Source: Jannaschia sp. Os4
GTDB lineage: Bacteria; Pseudomonadota; Alphaproteobacteria; Rhodobacterales; Rhodobacteraceae
Length of the DNA: 64,000 bases
Reading direction: 5' to 3'
Assembly: GCF_016820245.1 (NCBI RefSeq)
Contig: NZ_JAFCAR010000004.1
Coordinates: 124,001 to 188,000, forward strand
The notes under the pieces are model-generated. The model saw only the letters and a list, made by a program, of their open reading frames with translations. It was not told the DNA's origin and did no database searches. Positions 1-8,247 of the stretch are shown one piece after another. The stretch's first letter is position 1; each line of letters opens with the position of its first letter. Both the position numbers and the translations under genes were made by a program.

Positions 1-2996
1 AAGGCGGCGGCCACCTTGGCCCGCGTCTCCCGGTGGAGCCGCGCCACCTCGTACTCGTCCTTGTAGGCGAGCAGCTTGTGATAGCCCTTCGCCACGGCCT
101 CGCGCAGCCGGTCGTCCGCGATCCCGTCCAGCAGGGCGGTGTAGCGCCGCGCATAGGCCGCCGACTGGTAGGCCGTGAGGTGCGCCACCCGCGTGGCGAT
201 CTTGCCGTCCAGCGTCTCGGGCAGCGGCACGACGGTGTCGTCCTCCAGCACCTTCGCCGCCGCCTCGGGGTTCGCGACGGCCCACCGGCCGTACTGGAAC
301 GCCTGCTGGTTGCGCTCGACGGCGGCGCCGTTCATCTCCACCGCCTTGAGGATCGCCTCCTCCGACAGCGGCACGAGGCCCGACTGCCACGCGGCGCCGA
401 GGATCGTCATGTTGGAGAAGATCGTGTCCCCGAGCAGCCGCTCGGCCAGCTTGGAGGCATCGAACATCACCAGCCGGTCGCGCAGCCGCGCCTGTAGCGA
501 AAGCGCGAGGCGGTCGGCGGGGAGCTTGAAGTCCGCGTCGCGGGTGAAGTCGCCGGTGACTATCTCGTGGGCGTTGACCACCGCGCCGGTGCGCCCGGTG
601 GAGGTCAGGCCTAGCGTCTTGGCCCCCGCGCTCACGACGAGGTCGCCGCCGATGAGGGCGTCGGCTTCGCCCAAGGCGACGCGGATGGCCGAGATGTCCT
701 CGGGCCGCTCCGCGATGCGCAGGTGCAGCGCGACCGCCCCGCCCTTCTGGGCGAGGCCCGCCATCTCCATCAGGCCCGCCGCCTTGCCGTCGAGATGGGC
801 CGCCATCGCGGACACCGCGCCGATCGTGATGACGCCCGTGCCGCCGACGCCGGTGACGACGACGTTCCACGTCCCGTCGATGGCGGGCAGCGTGGGTTCG
901 GGCAACGTGCCGATCTCGATGGAGGCCGTCGCCGCCTTCTTCAGCTTGGCCCCCTCGACGGAGACGAAGGACGGGCAGAACCCCTTGAGGCAGCTGTAGT
1001 CCTTGTTGCAGGACGACTGGTCCACCGCCCGCTTGGTGCCGAACGCGGTCTCGACCGGGACGAGCGAGACGCAGTTCGACTGCACCCCGCAGTCGCCGCA
1101 GCCCTCGCAGACGTCGGTGTTGATGAAGATGCGCCGGTCGGGGTCGGGGAACGTCCCTTTCTTGCGGCGGCGGCGCTTCTCGGCGGCGCAGGTCTGGATG
1201 TAGAGGATGACCGACACGCCCTCGACCTCCTGCAGCTCCTTCTGGACGTTCATCAATTCGTCGCGCGGATGGAAGGTCAGGCCCGCCGGGAAGGCGGACC
1301 GGTCCACGTCCTCCTTGTCGTCGTAGACGACGCGCAGTTCCTCCACGCCCATCGCCTTGAGCTCGCGCGCGATACGGTCCGGCGTCAGCCCGCCCTCGTT
1401 GGGCTGCCCGCCGGTCATGGCGACGGCGTCGTTGAAGAGGATTTTGTAGGTGATGTTCGTCCCGGCGGCCAAGGCCGCCCGGATGGCGAGGTTGCCGGAG
1501 TGGTTGTAGGTGCCTTCGCCGAGGTTCTGGAACGTGTGCTTGCGCTTGGAGAAGAGCGACTCGCCCACCCAGTTCACGCCCTCGGCGCCCATGTGGGTGT
1601 AGCCCTCGGTGTTCCGCCCCATCCACAGCGCCATCACGTGGCAGCCGATGCCCGCCCCCGCGCGCGCGCCCTCGGGCACCTTCGTCGAGGTGTTGTGCGG
1701 GCAGCCCGAGCAGAACCACGCGGTGCGGCTGGCCACCTCGGAGGCGTTGTCGGCGCGGCGCGCCTCCATCGTCTTGCGCAACCCCACCTCGATCCGGTCG
1801 GTGCCGCGTCCCTCGCGCTTGAGGATCTCGCCTAGCTTGAGCGCGATGAGGTTCGGGTCGAGCGCGTAGTGCTGCGGGAACAGGACGTTGCCGTCGCCGT
1901 CCTCGTAGCCCCAGACGCGGCGGCCCGCGCGGTCGTGGAAGATCGCCTCCTTGATCTGCACTTCCAGCAGCTTGCGCTTCTCCTCGACCACCACGATCAG
2001 GTCGAGCCCCTCGGCCCAGTCGTGCATGGACTCCATGTCCATCGGCCATGTCTGCGCGACCTTGTAGGTCGTGATGCCGAGGCGCTCACATTCCGCGTCG
2101 TCGAGCCCCAAGAGCGACATGGCATGCACGAGGTCGAGCCAGTTCTTGCCGTGGCTCACGAACCCGATCTTGGCGCCCGGCTTGCCGTGGACCCGCCTGT
2201 CGAGCCGGTTGGCCCGCGCGAAGGCCTCCGCCGCCCAGCGCTTGTGCTCCAGCAGGCGCTCCTCCTGCGGGATCCAGTGGTCGTTGAGGCGGATGTTCAG
2301 CCCGCCCTCGGGCATGTCGAAGTCCGACGGCTCCACGAAGGACATGCGGTCGGGGCGCCCGTCCACGACGGAGGTGACCTCGATGGTGTCCTTCATCGTC
2401 TTGAGGCCGACCCAGAGGCCCGAGTAGCGCGACAGCGCCCAGCCGTAGAGGCCAAAATCCATGATCTCCTGCACGCCGGCGGGCGACAGGACGGGCATGT
2501 GCACGTCGATCAGCGCCCAGTCCGACTGGTGGCAGGTGGTCGAGGACTCGCCGGTATGGTCGTCCCCCATCGCCATGAGGACGCCGCCGTGCCGCGACGT
2601 GCCCGCCATGTTGACGTGCCGCATCACGTCGCCCGAGCGGTCCACGCCCGGCCCCTTGCCGTACCAGAGGCCGAACACCCCGTCGTAGAGCCCCTCGCCC
2701 CGCAGCTCGGCCTGCTGCGCGCCCCAGTGCATCGTGGCTGCGAGGTCCTCGTTGAGCGCCTCGCGGAACTTGACGTCGTTCTCCTCGAGCTGCTTGCGGC
2801 GGCGCGCCATCTCGAGGTCGACGTTGCCCAAGGGCGAGCCGCGATAGCCGGCCACGAGCCCGGCCGTGTTCAGCCCGGCGGCAGCGTCGCGGTGCTTCTG
2901 CATCAGCATCAGGCGGACGAGCGCCTGCGTGCCGTTCAGAAGCACCTGCCCCTTCGACAGGTCGTAACGGTCCGAAAGACTTACGTCGTGACGCAT
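1..2996 (-). CDS. Indolepyruvate:ferredoxin oxidoreductase, fused single-chain form, C-terminus cut by the window
   Basis: The enzyme oxidatively decarboxylates aryl pyruvates (from aromatic amino acid transamination) to aryl-acetyl-CoA and reduces ferredoxin. It is cytoplasmic. 998 codons are visible; fused family members are about 1,100-1,200 residues, so only the tail is missing. The thiamine-diphosphate-binding part is recognised by CSGCPHN and, further on, by FNDAVAMTGGQPNEGG. A cysteine-rich segment starting near residue 630 (CEGCGDC) looks like a 4Fe-4S site, and the gamma-type domain (GVGGTGV) follows. The ATG at 2996 has a GGGAGGA ribosome site six bases upstream. The gene is divergent from a LysR regulator that probably controls it through the inverted repeat at 3021-3041. 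Confidence 0.93.
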   Translation of the reverse strand, partial: MRHDVSLSDRYDLSKGQVLLNGTQALVRLMLMQKHRDAAAGLNTAGLVAGYRGSPLGNVDLEMARRRKQLEENDVKFREALNEDLAATMHWGAQQAELRGEGLYDGVFGLWYGKGPGVDRSGDVMRHVNMAGTSRHGGVLMAMGDDHTGESSTTCHQSDWALIDVHMPVLSPAGVQEIMDFGLYGWALSRYSGLWVGLKTMKDTIEVTSVVDGRPDRMSFVEPSDFDMPEGGLNIRLNDHWIPQEERLLEHKRWAAEAFARANRLDRRVHGKPGAKIGFVSHGKNWLDLVHAMSLLGLDDAECERLGITTYKVAQTWPMDMESMHDWAEGLDLIVVVEEKRKLLEVQIKEAIFHDRAGRRVWGYEDGDGNVLFPQHYALDPNLIALKLGEILKREGRGTDRIEVGLRKTMEARRADNASEVASRTAWFCSGCPHNTSTKVPEGARAGAGIGCHVMALWMGRNTEGYTHMGAEGVNWVGESLFSKRKHTFQNLGEGTYNHSGNLAIRAALAAGTNITYKILFNDAVAMTGGQPNEGGLTPDRIARELKAMGVEELRVVYDDKEDVDRSAFPAGLTFHPRDELMNVQKELQEVEGVSVILYIQTCAAEKRRRRKKGTFPDPDRRIFINTDVCEGCGDCGVQSNCVSLVPVETAFGTKRAVDQSSCNKDYSCLKGFCPSFVSVEGAKLKKAATASIEIGTLPEPTLPAIDGTWNVVVTGVGGTGVITIGAVSAMAAHLDGKAAGLMEMAGLAQKGGAVALHLRIAERPEDISAIRVALGEADALIGGDLVVSAGAKTLGLTSTGRTGAVVNAHEIVTGDFTRDADFKLPADRLALSLQARLRDRLVMFDASKLAERLLGDTIFSNMTILGAAWQSGLVPLSEEAILKAVEMNGAAVERNQQAFQYGRWAVANPEAAAKVLEDDTVVPLPETLDGKIATRVAHLTAYQSAAYARRYTALLDGIADDRLREAVAKGYHKLLAYKDEYEVARLHRETRAKVAAA

Positions 2997-3020
2997 CTGA
3001 TCGTCCTCCCGGTGCGTATA

Positions 3021-3041
3021 TAGGTCAACAATGCTGACCTA
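3021..3041. promoter_or_regulatory. Inverted-repeat operator between the indolepyruvate oxidoreductase gene and its LysR neighbour
   Basis: TAGGTCA - 7 bases - TGACCTA is a perfect 7-bp inverted repeat. It overlaps a TATATA element that would serve as the -10 box of the minus-strand gene, so a bound protein could directly control that promoter. The divergent LysR-type protein is the obvious candidate. The assignment is inferred from position and symmetry only. Confidence 0.55.
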
Positions 3042-3122
3042 GGGAAGCGGACATTCGTCGCATCCCGATGATGCACGGACGGGGCGCCCATGCTAGGGGC
3101 CGCGCTCCGGCAGGAGACTCGC

Positions 3123-4019
3123 ATGGACTGGGACAAGCTACGCATCTTCCATGCGGTCGCCGACGCCGGGTCGCTGACCCACGCGGGCGACGTCCTGCAC
3201 CTGTCGCAGTCAGCGGTGTCGCGCCAGATCAAGTCGCTCGAGGAGGGGCTGGGCGTGACCCTGTTCCACCGCCACGCGCGGGGCCTGATCCTGACCGAGC
3301 AGGGGGAGCTGCTGTTCGACGCGACGCGGGCGATGAACAAGCGGCTCGACGCTGCCACCGCGCGCATCCGCGACAGCGAGGAGGAGGTGTTCGGCAACCT
3401 CCGCGTTACCACGACGATCGGCTTCGGATCGATCTGGCTCGCGCCCCGCCTGTCGAAGCTCTACGCCCTCTACCCCGACCTCAAGCTCGACCTCATGCTG
3501 GAGGAGCGGGTGCTCGACCTGCCGATGCGCGAGGCCGACGTCGCCATCCGCATGAAGGAACCGAGCCAAGCCGACCTCGTGCGCAAGCGGCTGATGGACA
3601 TCCGCATGTGCCTCTTCGCGTCACCCGCCTACCTCGAGGCGAACGGGACGCCCCGGAACATGGCGGACCTCGCCCTGCACCGTATCATCTGCCAGTCCCC
3701 CGACAGCACCCAAGTCTCGGCCGGACAGACGCTCGTGCAGGAGATCATGTCGCAGAACATCCCGCGCCTGCTGACGGTGAACAACTACTTCGGCGTGCTG
3801 CAGGGCGTCCTCGGCGACCTCGGCATCGGGGTGCTCCCCGACTACCTCGAGCAGGACTTCCACCAGTTGATCCGCGTCCTGCCGGAGGTGGAGTCGAACC
3901 CCGTGCCCGTGTTCCTCGCCTACCCGGAGGAGTTGCGCGGCTCGCGCCGGGTCGAGGCGTTCCGGGACTTCGTCCTCGAGGAGGTCGTGGCCTACCGGAA
4001 GGCCCGCGCCTCGGGATGA
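3123..4019 (+). CDS. LysR-family transcriptional regulator
   Basis: 298 residues, the normal length for LysR regulators. The N-terminal winged helix-turn-helix (about residues 4-63) contains HLSQSAVSRQIKSLE, followed by FHRHARGLILTEQG. The C-terminal part is the periplasmic-binding-like effector domain (about 90-295). The ATG at 3123 was chosen over an in-frame upstream codon at 3090 because GGAGA lies at the right distance and the protein then starts MDWDKLRIF, as relatives do. It is divergent from the indolepyruvate oxidoreductase gene, which is its likely target; the effector is unknown. Confidence 0.9.
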   Translation: MDWDKLRIFHAVADAGSLTHAGDVLHLSQSAVSRQIKSLEEGLGVTLFHRHARGLILTEQGELLFDATRAMNKRLDAATARIRDSEEEVFGNLRVTTTIGFGSIWLAPRLSKLYALYPDLKLDLMLEERVLDLPMREADVAIRMKEPSQADLVRKRLMDIRMCLFASPAYLEANGTPRNMADLALHRIICQSPDSTQVSAGQTLVQEIMSQNIPRLLTVNNYFGVLQGVLGDLGIGVLPDYLEQDFHQLIRVLPEVESNPVPVFLAYPEELRGSRRVEAFRDFVLEEVVAYRKARASG

Positions 4020-4040
4020 GCCATGCGCACGCCGCATGGC
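4020..4040. terminator. Stem-loop immediately after the LysR gene
   Basis: GCCATGCG - 5-base loop - CGCATGGC forms a perfect 8-bp stem starting one base after the LysR stop codon. There is no T-run after it, so it is either a weak or factor-assisted terminator or an mRNA 3'-end stabiliser. Confidence 0.35.
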
Positions 4041-4070
4041 CGGGTTGCACCGAACGGTTCAGGTTTTGCC

Positions 4071-4099
4071 TTGAGAGCGCCCACGTCGCCCACTAATTC
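4071..4099 (+). promoter_or_regulatory. Sigma-70 type promoter of the small RNA gene
   Basis: TTGAGA (4071-4076), a 17-base spacer and TAATTC (4094-4099) form a good housekeeping promoter. It would start transcription at about 4106, at the foot of the first predicted RNA hairpin. Promoter, first hairpin and terminator are therefore all in register. Confidence 0.65.
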
Positions 4100-4105
4100 C
4101 GCAAG

Positions 4106-4178
4106 CGAGGGCGGCCCGCATGGGCACCCTCACCTCCCTGTTGGACTGGGCCGGACCGTCGCGTCCGGCCTTTCTTTT
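4106..4178 (+). ncRNA. Small regulatory RNA, resembling the suhB/mmgR (alpha-r8) family
   Basis: About 73 nt, bounded by the promoter at 4071-4099 and a strong intrinsic terminator. Hairpin 1 (4107-4131) pairs GAGGG with CCCTC, with an inner GCCC/GGGC stem. A single-stranded stretch with ACCTCCCTGTTGGACT (4132-4147) follows, then the terminator hairpin (4149-4170) and T-run. Two hairpins flanking an exposed CCTCCCT, which can pair with Shine-Dalgarno sequences, is the layout I recall for the alphaproteobacterial suhB/mmgR RNAs of similar length. Family membership is from memory and was not searched. That an RNA gene exists is better supported than its family. Confidence 0.68.
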
Positions 4179-4180
4179 TT
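4149..4180 (+). terminator. Intrinsic terminator of the small RNA
   Basis: GGCCGGAC - 6-base loop - GTCCGGCC is a perfect 8-bp GC-rich stem followed directly by TTTCTTTTTT. It is the clearest rho-independent terminator in the window and ends three bases before the convergent sufE stop. Confidence 0.9.
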
Positions 4181-4182
4181 CC

Positions 4183-4590
4183 TCAGGCCGTCGCGGCCAC
4201 CTCGCGGATGCGCTGCACCATGGCGCGCACCCCGTTCGAGCGCTGCGAGGACAGGTGCTCGTCGAGGCCGAGCCGTCGCAGTTCCGCCGCCGCGTCGACC
4301 GCGCCGATCTCCGCCACGGGCCGACCGGCATAGAGCGCGTGGAGCACGGCGATCAGGCCCCGCACGATCATCGCGTCCGACTCGCCCGCGAAGTCGAACG
4401 TCCCCCCCTCGACGCGCGGGTACAGCCAGACTTGGCTGGCACAGCCGTCCACCTTGGTGGCCGGTACCTTCAGCGCGTCGTCCAATGGCGGGAACGCCTT
4501 GCCCATGTCGATGACGTGGCGATAGCGGTCCTCCCAGTCGTCGAGGAACTCGAACGTCTCGACCAACTCCTCGAACTCGTCGCGCGCCAT
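4183..4590 (-). CDS. sufE: SufE-type cysteine desulfuration protein
   Basis: 135 residues. SufE accepts persulfide sulfur from a SufS-type cysteine desulfurase and passes it to Fe-S cluster assembly in the cytoplasm. The acceptor cysteine is C50 in VDGCASQVW, the family's hallmark, and the length is typical. An AGGAGG site precedes the ATG at 4590. The gene stands alone, with no suf genes beside it in the window, and converges on the small RNA terminator. Confidence 0.92.
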   Translation of the reverse strand: MARDEFEELVETFEFLDDWEDRYRHVIDMGKAFPPLDDALKVPATKVDGCASQVWLYPRVEGGTFDFAGESDAMIVRGLIAVLHALYAGRPVAEIGAVDAAAELRRLGLDEHLSSQRSNGVRAMVQRIREVAATA

Positions 4591-4698
4591 CACCGCCTCC
4601 TGTCGCCTGCCGCCCACGTATGTCGGCGCATGGGCGGCGTCCACCTTCCCAGAGGGGCGGCGAGCGGCTAGGCCCGGTCGCGACCAGGGAGGGATTCC

Positions 4699-5145
4699 AT
4701 GCGCACCATCGCCGCCATCACCGCCACCGCGCTGGTCCTGTCGGGCTGCGGTCTGGGCGGCAGCCGCCTGAACCCGCTCAACTGGTTCGGCGGCGACCGC
4801 GAGGTTCGCGCGGCCCCGACCGAGCGCGCCGCGCCGCAGATACCGCTCGTGGACCAAGTCGTCTCGCTGCAGGTCGACCAGGCACCGGGCGGGGCGATCG
4901 TCTCCACCGTCGGCCTGCCCCCGACGCAGGGCTTCTGGGACGCCGAGCTCGTGCCGGTGCCGTCGGAGGACGGATCGACCTACGTTCTGGAGTTCCAGCT
5001 CCTCCCGCCCCCGGCGCCGCAGCCGCAGGGGACGCAGCCCTCGCGCGAAGTGCTGGCCGGCACGTTCCTCTCGGACCAGACGCTCGCCGGGGTGCGCCGC
5101 ATCGCGGTCCAAGGCGCGCGGAACCAGCGGGTCGTCAGCCGCTGA
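4699..5145 (+). CDS. Predicted lipoprotein of unknown function
   Basis: 148 residues. A short signal peptide ends in a lipobox LSGC with the lipidated cysteine at residue 17, so the protein should be membrane-anchored and periplasmic. The mature part is rich in Pro, Val and Gln with a proline stretch in the middle, and I recognise no domain. GGGAGGG precedes the ATG. It lies between divergent sufE and convergent rnd. Confidence 0.82.
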   Translation: MRTIAAITATALVLSGCGLGGSRLNPLNWFGGDREVRAAPTERAAPQIPLVDQVVSLQVDQAPGGAIVSTVGLPPTQGFWDAELVPVPSEDGSTYVLEFQLLPPPAPQPQGTQPSREVLAGTFLSDQTLAGVRRIAVQGARNQRVVSR

Positions 5146-5163
5146 CGCCGCCCCGTCCCGCCG

Positions 5164-6333
5164 TCAGAGCGGGACGATGCGGACCTTGTGCCCCTCGCAA
5201 GCCAGCGCGATCCGCCCCTCGCAGAGCCGAAGCGCATCGGCCCCGAACACCTCGGCCCGCCAGCCGCGGTTCCAGTCGCCGTCCCGCGCGCCCGCCGCGA
5301 TGTCGTCGAGGTCGGAGGCCGTCGCGATCAGCTTCTGCGCGACCCCCGCCTCCTCGGCCTTGGCCTTGAGCAGGACGCGGAGGAGGTCGGCCAGCGCCGC
5401 GTTGATCTGGTCGCGCGCCTTGGGGCGCGGCGGCTTGGGAAGCGATTCCTTCGGCACCGCCTCGGCCCGGGCGACGGCCTCGAGGATGCCCTTCGCCACG
5501 TCGCCTTTCCGTGCCTCCCGCAGCAGGAGGCGGGACTTGCCCAGTTCCGCGTCGTCCTTCGGCTTGTTCGAGGCCAGCTCCAGCAGGGCGTCGTCCTTGA
5601 ACACGCGGCTGCGCGGAACGTTGCGCGTCTGGGCGTGATGCTCGCGGAACGCGGCCAGTTCCGCGGCCACCGCGACGAAGCGCGGGGTCGGGTTCCGCAT
5701 CTTCAGCCGCTTCCATGCGTCCTCGGGCTGCACCTCGTAGGTGGCGGGGTCGCGCAGGACGGCCATCTCCTCCTCCAGCCACGCGGTGCGCCCGTTCCGG
5801 GCCAACTGCTCGCGCAGGGAATCGTAGACCACCCGGAGATGCGTGACGTCCGCCAGCGCATAGCGTTTCTGGGCGTCGGACAGCGGGCGGCGGGACCAGT
5901 CGGTGAAGCGCGACGACTTGTCGACGCTGCCCTTCGCGATCTTGCGCACCAACGTCTCGTAGCCGACCTGCTCGCCGAAGCCGCAAACCATGGCCGCCAC
6001 CTGCGTGTCGAACAGCGGCGCGGGGATGACGGAGCCGTCGGTCCAGAAGATCTCGAGGTCCTGTCGCGCGGCGTGGAACACCTTGGTCACGCCCTCGTCG
6101 GCCATCAGCGCCCAGAGCGGGGACAGGTCCAGCCCCTCCACCAGCGGATCCACCAGCACCGCGTCCTCCGGCCCGTCGCCGGGCACGGCCAGCTGCACGA
6201 GGCAGAGCTTAGCGTAGTAGGTCCGTTCGCGCAGGAACTCGGTGTCGACGGTCACGTAGTCGTGCGCGGCGGCGCGGGCGCAGAAGGCGGCCAGCGCGTC
6301 GGTCGTCGTCAGGGTCGGGATGTCGTCGGCCAA
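5164..6333 (-). CDS. rnd: Ribonuclease D
   Basis: 3'-5' exoribonuclease involved in tRNA 3'-end trimming. The DEDD-y active site is visible: D30 and E32 in VTVDTEFLRE, D92 in FHAARQDLEIF, and Y158/D162 in QKRYALADV. An HRDC domain follows (about 205-290). I chose the TTG at 6333 because AAAGGA lies just upstream and the protein then begins at the conserved domain edge. An ATG at 6381 would add 16 residues and is the alternative. Length 389 residues is normal. Confidence 0.9.
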   Translation of the reverse strand: MADDIPTLTTTDALAAFCARAAAHDYVTVDTEFLRERTYYAKLCLVQLAVPGDGPEDAVLVDPLVEGLDLSPLWALMADEGVTKVFHAARQDLEIFWTDGSVIPAPLFDTQVAAMVCGFGEQVGYETLVRKIAKGSVDKSSRFTDWSRRPLSDAQKRYALADVTHLRVVYDSLREQLARNGRTAWLEEEMAVLRDPATYEVQPEDAWKRLKMRNPTPRFVAVAAELAAFREHHAQTRNVPRSRVFKDDALLELASNKPKDDAELGKSRLLLREARKGDVAKGILEAVARAEAVPKESLPKPPRPKARDQINAALADLLRVLLKAKAEEAGVAQKLIATASDLDDIAAGARDGDWNRGWRAEVFGADALRLCEGRIALACEGHKVRIVPL

Positions 6334-6393
6334 GTTCGGGTCCTTTCCACGTCCGGGGGCCTTATCCCATGCCCCGCGCATGGAAAAGCGGGC

Positions 6394-6975
6394 CTAGAGG
6401 TGGAGGACGCCGGGTGTGCCCTCCGCCACGCGGCGCAGCACCGCCGGGTAGAGCGCGTGCTCCCGCTCGAGGACGCGCGCGGCCAGCGTGTCGGGCGTGT
6501 CGCCCGGCAAGACGGGCACGCGCGCCTGCCCGCGGATCGGTCCGGCGTCCAGCTCGCCCGTCACCTCGTGGACGGTGCAGCCCGCCTCGGCATCCCCGGC
6601 GGCGAGCGCGCGGGCATGGGTGTGGAGGCCCGGATACTTGGGCAGGAGCGAGGGATGGACGTTGAGCATCCGGCCCGCCCAGCCGCGCACGAAGCCCGGC
6701 GTGAGGATCCGCATGAAGCCCGCGAGCGCGATGAGGTCGGGGTTTGCCGCCCGGAGCGCCTCGTCCAGCGCGCCCTCGAACGACTCCCGGTCGGGATGGG
6801 CCGTGTGGTCGACCACGGCCGTCGGCACCCCCAGCGCCTCGGCCTTGGCGAGGCCGCCGGCCCCCGGCCGGTTCGACAGGACGAGCACCGGGCGGGCCGG
6901 GTGGTCGCCCGTCATGGAGCGGACCAGCGTCTCCATGTTCGACCCGCCGCCCGAGATCAGGACGGCGACCCTCAC
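6394..6975 (-). CDS. purN: Phosphoribosylglycinamide formyltransferase
   Basis: Third step of purine synthesis: transfers formyl from 10-formyl-THF to glycinamide ribonucleotide. 193 residues. Catalytic residues are in place: N105 and H107 in [14 protein letters not shown] and D143 in [10 protein letters not shown], matching the E. coli positions almost exactly. It starts at GTG (6975) inside a GTGA overlap with the purM stop, so the two are translationally coupled. Confidence 0.95.
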   Translation of the reverse strand: MRVAVLISGGGSNMETLVRSMTGDHPARPVLVLSNRPGAGGLAKAEALGVPTAVVDHTAHPDRESFEGALDEALRAANPDLIALAGFMRILTPGFVRGWAGRMLNVHPSLLPKYPGLHTHARALAAGDAEAGCTVHEVTGELDAGPIRGQARVPVLPGDTPDTLAARVLEREHALYPAVLRRVAEGTPGVLHL

Positions 6976-8033
6976 GCCGACAGGCGCCCCGTCATCCCGA
7001 AGCCCGCGCCCTCGGTCACGCGGCCCAACGCGGACACGTCCTCGCCTGCGTCGGCCAGCGCGGTGGCCACCGCCTCGGCGCGGTCGGGCGCGACCACCAG
7101 CACCATGCCCACGCCGCAGTTGAACGCGCGCAGCATCTCGGCCTCGGCGATGCCGCCCGCCTCGCGCAGCCACGCGAAGACCGGCGGCGGCGTCCACGCC
7201 CCGAGGTCGATCTTGGCGCCGCAGCCCTCGGGCAGGACGCGCGGCACGTTGCCGGGCAGGCCGCCGCCGGTGACGTGGGCGAGCGCGTGCACGCCCCCGC
7301 CCCGTAGCGCGTCCAGCACGGGCCTGACGTAGAGCCGCGTGGGCGTGCAGAGCGCTTCGCCCAGCGTGCCGTCCGAGAACGGCGACGGGTCGTCCCAGCC
7401 TAGCCCCGCGCGCTCGGCCACCTTGCGGACCAGCGAGAAGCCGTTGGAATGCACCCCGTCCGAGGCCAGCCCGAGGATCACGTCCCCCGGCGCGACGCCT
7501 GCGGGCAACTGCGCGCCCCGCTCCACCGCGCCCACCGCGAAGCCCGCGAGGTCGAGGTCGCCCGCCGCGTACATCCCCGGCATCTCCGCCGTCTCGCCGC
7601 CGATCAGCGCGCAGCCGGAGGCGGCACAGGCCCGCGCGATCCCCTCGACCACGCGGGCGGCCACGTCGCCGTCGAGGCGGCCCGTCGCCATGTAGTCGAG
7701 GAAGAACAGCGGCTCGGCCCCTTGGCAGACGAGGTCGTTGACGCACATCGCCACGAGATCCTGCCCCAGCCCGTCGAGCCGCCCGGTGTCGAGCGCGATC
7801 CGCAGCTTGGTGCCCACCCCGTCGGTCGCCGCCACGAGGATCGGGTCGTCGTAGCCCGCCGCCTTGGGGTCGAACAGCGCACCGAAGCCGCCGATCCCGC
7901 CCATCGTGCCGGGCCGGTCCGTTGCCTTGGCCGCGGGGCCGATGCGGTCGACCAAGGCGTCCCCCGCCTCGATGTCCACGCCCGCCTCGGCGTAGGTCAG
8001 GCCCTGCCCCGTCTTCGCGTCCTCGTCCGCCAT
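6972..8033 (-). CDS. purM: Phosphoribosylformylglycinamidine cyclo-ligase (AIR synthase)
   Basis: ATP-dependent ring closure giving 5-aminoimidazole ribonucleotide in purine synthesis. 353 residues, the family length. Typical segments are GVGTKLRIA, the [10 protein letters not shown] loop and [11 protein letters not shown] near the C-terminus. A GGAGG site precedes the ATG. It is the first gene of a purM-purN operon. Confidence 0.96.
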   Translation of the reverse strand: MADEDAKTGQGLTYAEAGVDIEAGDALVDRIGPAAKATDRPGTMGGIGGFGALFDPKAAGYDDPILVAATDGVGTKLRIALDTGRLDGLGQDLVAMCVNDLVCQGAEPLFFLDYMATGRLDGDVAARVVEGIARACAASGCALIGGETAEMPGMYAAGDLDLAGFAVGAVERGAQLPAGVAPGDVILGLASDGVHSNGFSLVRKVAERAGLGWDDPSPFSDGTLGEALCTPTRLYVRPVLDALRGGGVHALAHVTGGGLPGNVPRVLPEGCGAKIDLGAWTPPPVFAWLREAGGIAEAEMLRAFNCGVGMVLVVAPDRAEAVATALADAGEDVSALGRVTEGAGFGMTGRLSA

Positions 8034-8167
8034 GCGCCCCTCCGTCGTCGGGGGTCCGGTAGCGGGCGGATCGGGGCGAGTCTAGCAATGCGCGCGACGC
8101 CGCCGGCGCTTGACCTCCGCACGCCCGGCGCGGCATCCCCGCACGGCGGGGCCGGCGGTCCCGCAGG

Positions 8168-8243
8168 GGGCCTGTAGCTCAACGGTTAGAGCAGAGCGCT
8201 CATAACGCTTTGGTTGCAGGTTCGAATCCTGCCGGGCCTACCA
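8168..8243 (+). tRNA. tRNA-Ile2 (anticodon CAU, lysidine type)
   Basis: A full cloverleaf with encoded CCA. The anticodon loop is CTCATAA (CAT), and the T arm is GCAGG-TTCGAAT-CCTGC. CAU could mean Met, but the body closely matches E. coli ileX (GTTAGAGCAG..., CTCATAA, GCTTTGGT), so I call it the isoleucine tRNA whose C34 is modified to lysidine by TilS. The first acceptor pair is G-U, and positions 15/48 are A-T rather than the usual G-C. Confidence 0.8.
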
Positions 8244-8247
8244 CCCC

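Noticed and set aside
5188-7332. A 714-residue frame opposite rnd and purN/purM
   Set aside because: Antisense to three certain genes and crossing their boundaries; no motif.
8168-8243. Elongator tRNA-Met for the CAU anticodon
   Set aside because: The D arm, anticodon arm and variable region match the lysidine-type isoleucine tRNA (E. coli ileX) rather than tRNA-Met.
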